Of a stretch of DNA of 8,363 nucleotides, positions 5,782 to 8,363 are shown in pieces. A model generated the notes under the pieces. It ran no database searches and was not told the origin of the DNA. It worked only from the letters and a program-made list of their open reading frames with translations. Source of the DNA: Treponema sp. (GTDB lineage Bacteria > Spirochaetota > Spirochaetia > Treponematales > Treponemataceae); contig JAGCTZ010000097.1 of NCBI GenBank assembly GCA_017963165.1, positions 1 to 8,363 of the forward strand, given 5' to 3'. How positions within the stretch are numbered: the first letter of the stretch is position 1; each line of letters opens with the position of its first letter. The position numbers and the translations under genes are program-made.

Positions 5782-7605
5782 ATGAAAAAGCTTTGGATAC
5801 TATTACTAAGTATTATTTTAATTGGCTGTGCACAAAATCCAGAAGATTCAAACAAATTAGATGGAAATGCAAGTCAAAATGAAGACTATTCCGTAAAGGT
5901 TTTATGGGAAGCACAAAGCAATAGGGCTGCAGCAGATGATGCTGAAGAAAATACAATAGAAGTTACCTTTTATAAGGTTCCAATGGAAAATGGAGGTTAT
6001 CAATATGCCCAGAAAGAACAAATAGATCAATTCGAAATTTCCCCGGGTGATACTCTAAACAGGGATTACAGGGATGAAGTTCCGGAAGGTTATATATTAG
6101 CCTTTTATGCAAAAGATTATGTAATGGTTTCCAAAGCCAATGACGGTTATTATCGTGATGGTCAGCCAATTAATACTTTTTTTGAATTAAAATTTGAAAC
6201 GGCAAGTGACGGAACGACCTTTGCCTCAACTTTACTTGGTACAAATATTGAAGATGAAAAAATATATGACTTACCAAAGGAAGGATGGACAGAAGGAGAC
6301 GCTATCCTTGATGCAACCGGCCAGAATCCTAAAAGACAGTTTTATTTAAACAATCAGTATTTGATGGGATATTATGAACATCAAGCAATGGTTTATTGTT
6401 ATCCTTTATTTGGAAAAGGATATTTGACCTATTGGTTTATTAAACCGAATGCCCAAGGTAATTTAGTTTATGAAGGCCAGGAATATCAAAATCAGATTTC
6501 CCGCGCAAAAACCAAGTTTAAGGAACTTACGGGAATAGACCTGGATGCTGTCCAAAATCCAAATGATAATCCAGGCGACACCTCAGACGACAATCCTAAC
6601 GACACACAAAATGATACTCAAGGTGACACACCAAGCGACACACAAGGCGACACACCAAACGATACTCAAGGTGACACACCAAATGATACTCAAGGTGACA
6701 CACCAAACGATACTCAAGGTGACACACAAAGTGACACACAAAGTGACACACAAGGCGACACACAAAGCGACACACAAAGCGACACACAAAGCGACACACA
6801 AGGTGACACACAAGGTGACACACAAGGTAACACACAAAGCGACACACAAGGCGATACACAAGGCGATACTCAAGGTGACACACAAAGCGACACACCAAAC
6901 GATACACAAGGTGACAACCCAAATGCCAACCCCTATTATGACCTGAATCAAACAAATTCAAATCCGCGTATACTCAACAGGCCAAATGAAACGGAGGGAA
7001 TATATAGATTAATGGGCAATCTTACTTCTCTGGAAAATGCAAATGTTGACAGTATCATAACAATAAAAAATCAGACTGAACAGACTTTTGACGGTGCTGC
7101 AGGACTTGCAATAATTACAAAAAATAATAAAAAAAACTATGACTTCCTTATAGTGGGCCTGCAGAATAATCAAGGAACAATCCGTTCTTATGTTTCTTAT
7201 TACTGTAACATACCGAAAAAAGATTTTACCGCAAGTAACTTTGGAACCACGGCCGGCCCTACGGCATTTATTCCTGATGCCACAAACTCCTACGAAATTG
7301 AAATTCTTACTTACAATAACTCTGTACAAACCATGTCTGATTTTAGCCTTAATGAAAATGGAGAACTGAAAATCGGCCTTTCCTTTAAAGTAAAAGAAGA
7401 CGGCTCAATAGATGTAATTTATAAAAAAGACTGTCAGATTGATGAAGAAACCGGCGCCGTAACAGGAGGCACAACTGTTCATACAATTAATGTTACCCAG
7501 AAAATAACAGGAACTGCTTTTACCCTGGCAGCAAAAAACCTGTATGCCTATGCCTTGATTCAACCAAACAAGACTCTTAATGCAGAATACTATTACGCCC
7601 CATAA
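5782..7605 (+). CDS. Putative surface lipoprotein with central Asp-Thr tetrapeptide repeats
   Basis: I do not recognise a named family. The 607-residue protein starts MKKLWILLLSIILIGC: two lysines, a hydrophobic core and a lipobox L13-I14-G15-C16, so it should be exported, lipidated on C16 and membrane-anchored. Three parts follow. Residues 17-264 form an N-terminal globular region rich in Tyr, Asp and Glu (for example VPEGYILAFYAKDYVMV at 100-116). Residues 265-380 are 29 tetrapeptides, mostly GDTQ, SDTQ, GDTP and NDTQ, acidic and without hydrophobic residues, which should be an extended spacer. Residues 381-607 form a C-terminal region with alternating hydrophobic/polar strands that looks like a beta-sandwich, perhaps an adhesion or glycan-binding module (inference). 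Only three cysteines (206, 475, 551) follow the lipidated one. The start is supported by AAGGAG upstream. The gene has its own promoter and ends in a strong terminator, so it is probably monocistronic. It could be an adhesin, a substrate-binding surface protein or a decoy. Confidence 0.85.
   Translation: MKKLWILLLSIILIGCAQNPEDSNKLDGNASQNEDYSVKVLWEAQSNRAAADDAEENTIEVTFYKVPMENGGYQYAQKEQIDQFEISPGDTLNRDYRDEVPEGYILAFYAKDYVMVSKANDGYYRDGQPINTFFELKFETASDGTTFASTLLGTNIEDEKIYDLPKEGWTEGDAILDATGQNPKRQFYLNNQYLMGYYEHQAMVYCYPLFGKGYLTYWFIKPNAQGNLVYEGQEYQNQISRAKTKFKELTGIDLDAVQNPNDNPGDTSDDNPNDTQNDTQGDTPSDTQGDTPNDTQGDTPNDTQGDTPNDTQGDTQSDTQSDTQGDTQSDTQSDTQSDTQGDTQGDTQGNTQSDTQGDTQGDTQGDTQSDTPNDTQGDNPNANPYYDLNQTNSNPRILNRPNETEGIYRLMGNLTSLENANVDSIITIKNQTEQTFDGAAGLAIITKNNKKNYDFLIVGLQNNQGTIRSYVSYYCNIPKKDFTASNFGTTAGPTAFIPDATNSYEIEILTYNNSVQTMSDFSLNENGELKIGLSFKVKEDGSIDVIYKKDCQIDEETGAVTGGTTVHTINVTQKITGTAFTLAAKNLYAYALIQPNKTLNAEYYYAP
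6574..6921 (+). repeat. 12-bp in-frame tandem repeat array (29 units) in the lipoprotein gene
   Basis: The array has 29 consecutive 12-bp units close to GACACACAAGGC, GACACACAAAGC or GATACTCAAGGT, each encoding one tetrapeptide [GSN]-D-T-[QP]. In the first part (about 6649-6720) the units pair into a 24-bp higher-order repeat encoding GDTPNDTQ, reused with nearly identical codons. The later part is mainly GDTQ/SDTQ with runs of identical units. The first units and the last one (GDNP) are more diverged, as expected if slippage homogenises the middle. The unit is a multiple of three, so copy-number change would keep the frame and alter only spacer length. Confidence 0.95.
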
Positions 7606-7630
7606 AAATCTAAAAAAAATATAAAATTTT

Positions 7631-7669
7631 TTCCAACTTGGGAATTTTTCCCGAGTTGGAACTTTTTTT
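7631..7669 (+). terminator. Strong intrinsic terminator of the lipoprotein gene
   Basis: A 14-bp stem (7631-7644 with 7648-7661, one G-U pair) closes a three-base TTT loop and is followed by C and seven T residues (7663-7669). It begins 25 bases after the lipoprotein stop. The upper stem and loop, GGGAATTTTTCCCGA at 7640-7654, match the palindrome upstream of the same gene at 14 of 15 bases. Confidence 0.93.
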
Positions 7670-7670
7670 A

Positions 7671-7798
7671 AGGCGGAGGTTTTTAAGGGGGCGCAGCGCC
7701 ACTTAGGCGAAGGGGGTGTGGCGAAAACCGCGCAGCGGGTTGAGCCCAGGGGGAAGGCCTTCCCCCTCATTATCCCTAAAACCTAAAAACCTCCACCT
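7671..7798. repeat. GC-rich inverted-repeat element (MITE-like or REP-like), non-coding
   Basis: The left end AGGCGGAGGTTTTTA (7671-7685) and the right end (7784-7798) are inverted copies, 14 of 15 bases matching. They enclose about 100 bases far richer in G+C than the flanks. Inside are a short hairpin GGCG-CAG-CGCC (from about 7692), GGGTTGAGCCC (about 7737-7747) and a perfect 20-bp palindrome AGGGGGAAGGCCTTCCCCCT (7748-7767). It begins directly after the terminator T-run. It has no supported reading frame. The whole could fold as a large branched stem-loop, and it looks like a dispersed non-autonomous repeat, but copies elsewhere in the genome cannot be seen from here. Confidence 0.7.
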
Positions 7799-7826
7799 AA
7801 AACCTGGCATCTGGCACCTAAAACCT
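7775..7826. repeat. Short direct repeats CCTAAAACCT beside the inverted-repeat element
   Basis: CCTAAAACCT occurs at 7775-7784, 7796-7805 and 7817-7826, exactly 21 bases apart, with a variant carrying one extra A at 7782-7792. CTGGCA occurs twice in close succession at about 7804-7815. These overlap the right end of the GC-rich element. The remaining bases to the symporter promoter (7827-7835) show nothing else. Confidence 0.7.
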
Positions 7827-7835
7827 ATCATCACC

Positions 7836-7864
7836 TTGACACTTCTTCAAAATCTGTCTATATT
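7836..7864 (+). promoter_or_regulatory. Sigma-70-type promoter of the symporter gene
   Basis: A consensus -35 TTGACA (7836-7841), 17-base spacer and -10 TATATT (7859-7864) give the best promoter in the window. Transcription would start near 7871, leaving a leader of about 35 nt that contains AGAGG (7894-7898), seven bases before the symporter ATG. Confidence 0.8.
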
Positions 7865-7905
7865 ATTACTATACATAGAAACGTACAACACACAGAGGTT
7901 TTAAA

Positions 7906-8363
7906 ATGGTTTTAAAAATCGCAATGCTTGTAATCTTCTTTGCCATAATGATTTTTGTTGGAGTTTATTCCCGCAGACAGGCAAAGGATGTAAACGGATT
8001 CGTTCTTGGCGGACGTAATGTTGGTCCATGGCTCACCGCCTTTGCTTACGGAACTTCATATTTTTCTGCCGTAGTATTTATTGGTTATGCCGGACAGTTT
8101 GGCTGGAAGTACGGAATCTCCAGCACTTGGATTGGTCTTGGAAATGCCTTTTTAGGCTCCCTGCTTGCCTGGGTTGTAATGGGTCGCCGCACACGCGTAA
8201 TGACACATCACCTGGATGCAAAAACAATGCCGGACTTTTTTGGTAAGCGCTATCAGAGCCAGTCTCTCCGTATAGCCGCCGCAGCCATTGCCTTTATTTT
8301 CCTTATTCCATATACAGCTTCTTTGTACAAGGGACTTTCTACCCTTTTTGGACTTGCCTTTGA
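7906..8363 (+). CDS. Sodium:solute symporter (SSF family), N-terminal 152 residues
   Basis: The gene runs from ATG 7906 off the right edge; 152 codons are visible of a protein that is usually about 450-600 residues. SSF carriers use the sodium gradient to import a sugar, amino acid, organic acid or vitamin across the inner membrane. Visible signs: a first transmembrane helix at about 4-21, then the family motif FVLGGRNVGPWLTAFAYGTSYFSAVVFIGYAG (32-63) with the unwound first core helix, GQFGWKYGISSTWIGLGNAFLGSLLAWVV (63-91) as the next helix, the cytoplasmic loop with MPDFFGKRYQSQSLR (108-122), and the following helix from about 122. The start is supported by AGAGG and a near-consensus promoter. 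Substrate cannot be assigned from this portion. The gene is on its own transcript, separated from the lipoprotein by a terminator; proximity to the GH8 gene alone does not make it a xylo-oligosaccharide carrier. Confidence 0.9.
   Translation, partial: MVLKIAMLVIFFAIMIFVGVYSRRQAKDVNGFVLGGRNVGPWLTAFAYGTSYFSAVVFIGYAGQFGWKYGISSTWIGLGNAFLGSLLAWVVMGRRTRVMTHHLDAKTMPDFFGKRYQSQSLRIAAAAIAFIFLIPYTASLYKGLSTLFGLAF

Noticed and set aside
6574..6921. Possible CRISPR array
   Set aside because: The units are contiguous 12-bp repeats with no unique spacers and lie in frame within a coding gene.
6545..6946. Plus-strand open frame of Thr-His-Lys repeats across the tandem array
   Set aside because: It is the 12-bp repeat read in another frame; it has no ribosome site and lies wholly inside the lipoprotein gene.
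6583..6961. Two long minus-strand open frames (Cys/Val/Leu-rich) opposite the repeats
   Set aside because: Both are antisense readings of a repeat that lacks stops in those frames. Their hydrophobic, cysteine-rich look is a by-product of the complement of ACACAA, not a membrane protein.
7405..7770. Minus-strand open frame spanning the end of the lipoprotein gene, the terminator and the GC-rich element
   Set aside because: It crosses a strong hairpin and an inverted-repeat element and has no family features.
7716..7904. Small plus-strand frame through the GC-rich element and repeats
   Set aside because: It runs through inverted repeats and the symporter promoter, lacks a ribosome site, and its sequence (KPKNLHLKPGIWHLKP) is the direct repeat translated.

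Overview
This window looks like accessory chromosome from a host-associated or gut/rumen anaerobe, probably a spirochaete of the Treponema type. That assignment is inference. It rests on AT-rich genes, a surface-type lipoprotein with tetrapeptide repeats, an intracellular xylo-oligosaccharide hydrolase, and a GC-rich inverted-repeat block in an otherwise AT-rich intergenic region. A Clostridia-type host is not excluded. There is no rRNA or tRNA gene, and no CRISPR array, transposase or integrase that I can see.

Layout. Positions 1-4394 (minus strand) hold a type I restriction-modification operon, in transcription order hsdR, hsdM and a RhuM-family gene cut by the left edge. hsdR and hsdM are 10 bp apart, and hsdM and rhuM overlap by one base (TGATG). 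A promoter with a perfect TATAAT lies just upstream of hsdR, with a small dyad in its spacer. No specificity subunit (hsdS) is present; it should lie beyond the left edge if the system is complete. Positions 4506-5633 (minus) encode a GH8 enzyme closely resembling reducing-end xylose-releasing exo-oligoxylanase (Rex), with no signal peptide.

Positions 5634-5781 are a divergent promoter region. It has two perfect TATAAT boxes, one per strand, with a GC-cored 17-nt palindrome almost midway between them. To the right, 5782-7605 (plus) encodes a 607-residue lipoprotein with an unrecognised N-terminal domain, 29 tetrapeptides of the type [GSN]-D-T-[QP] encoded by 12-bp units, and an unrecognised C-terminal domain. 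It ends at a strong intrinsic terminator whose core matches the upstream palindrome at 14 of 15 bases. Positions 7671-7798 hold a GC-rich block bounded by 15-bp inverted repeats (one mismatch), MITE-like or REP-like, followed by short CCTAAAACCT direct repeats. A near-consensus promoter (TTGACA-17-TATATT) then drives a sodium:solute symporter gene cut by the right edge.

How they fit together. The RM genes form one co-transcribed defence unit, with RhuM as a translationally coupled extra component. The GH8 enzyme would trim imported xylo-oligosaccharides in the cytoplasm. The symporter and lipoprotein have their own promoters and no demonstrated link to it. The points most worth following up are the RhuM coupling, the repeat lipoprotein with its matched flanking hairpins, the shared palindrome of the divergent promoter, and the inverted-repeat element.
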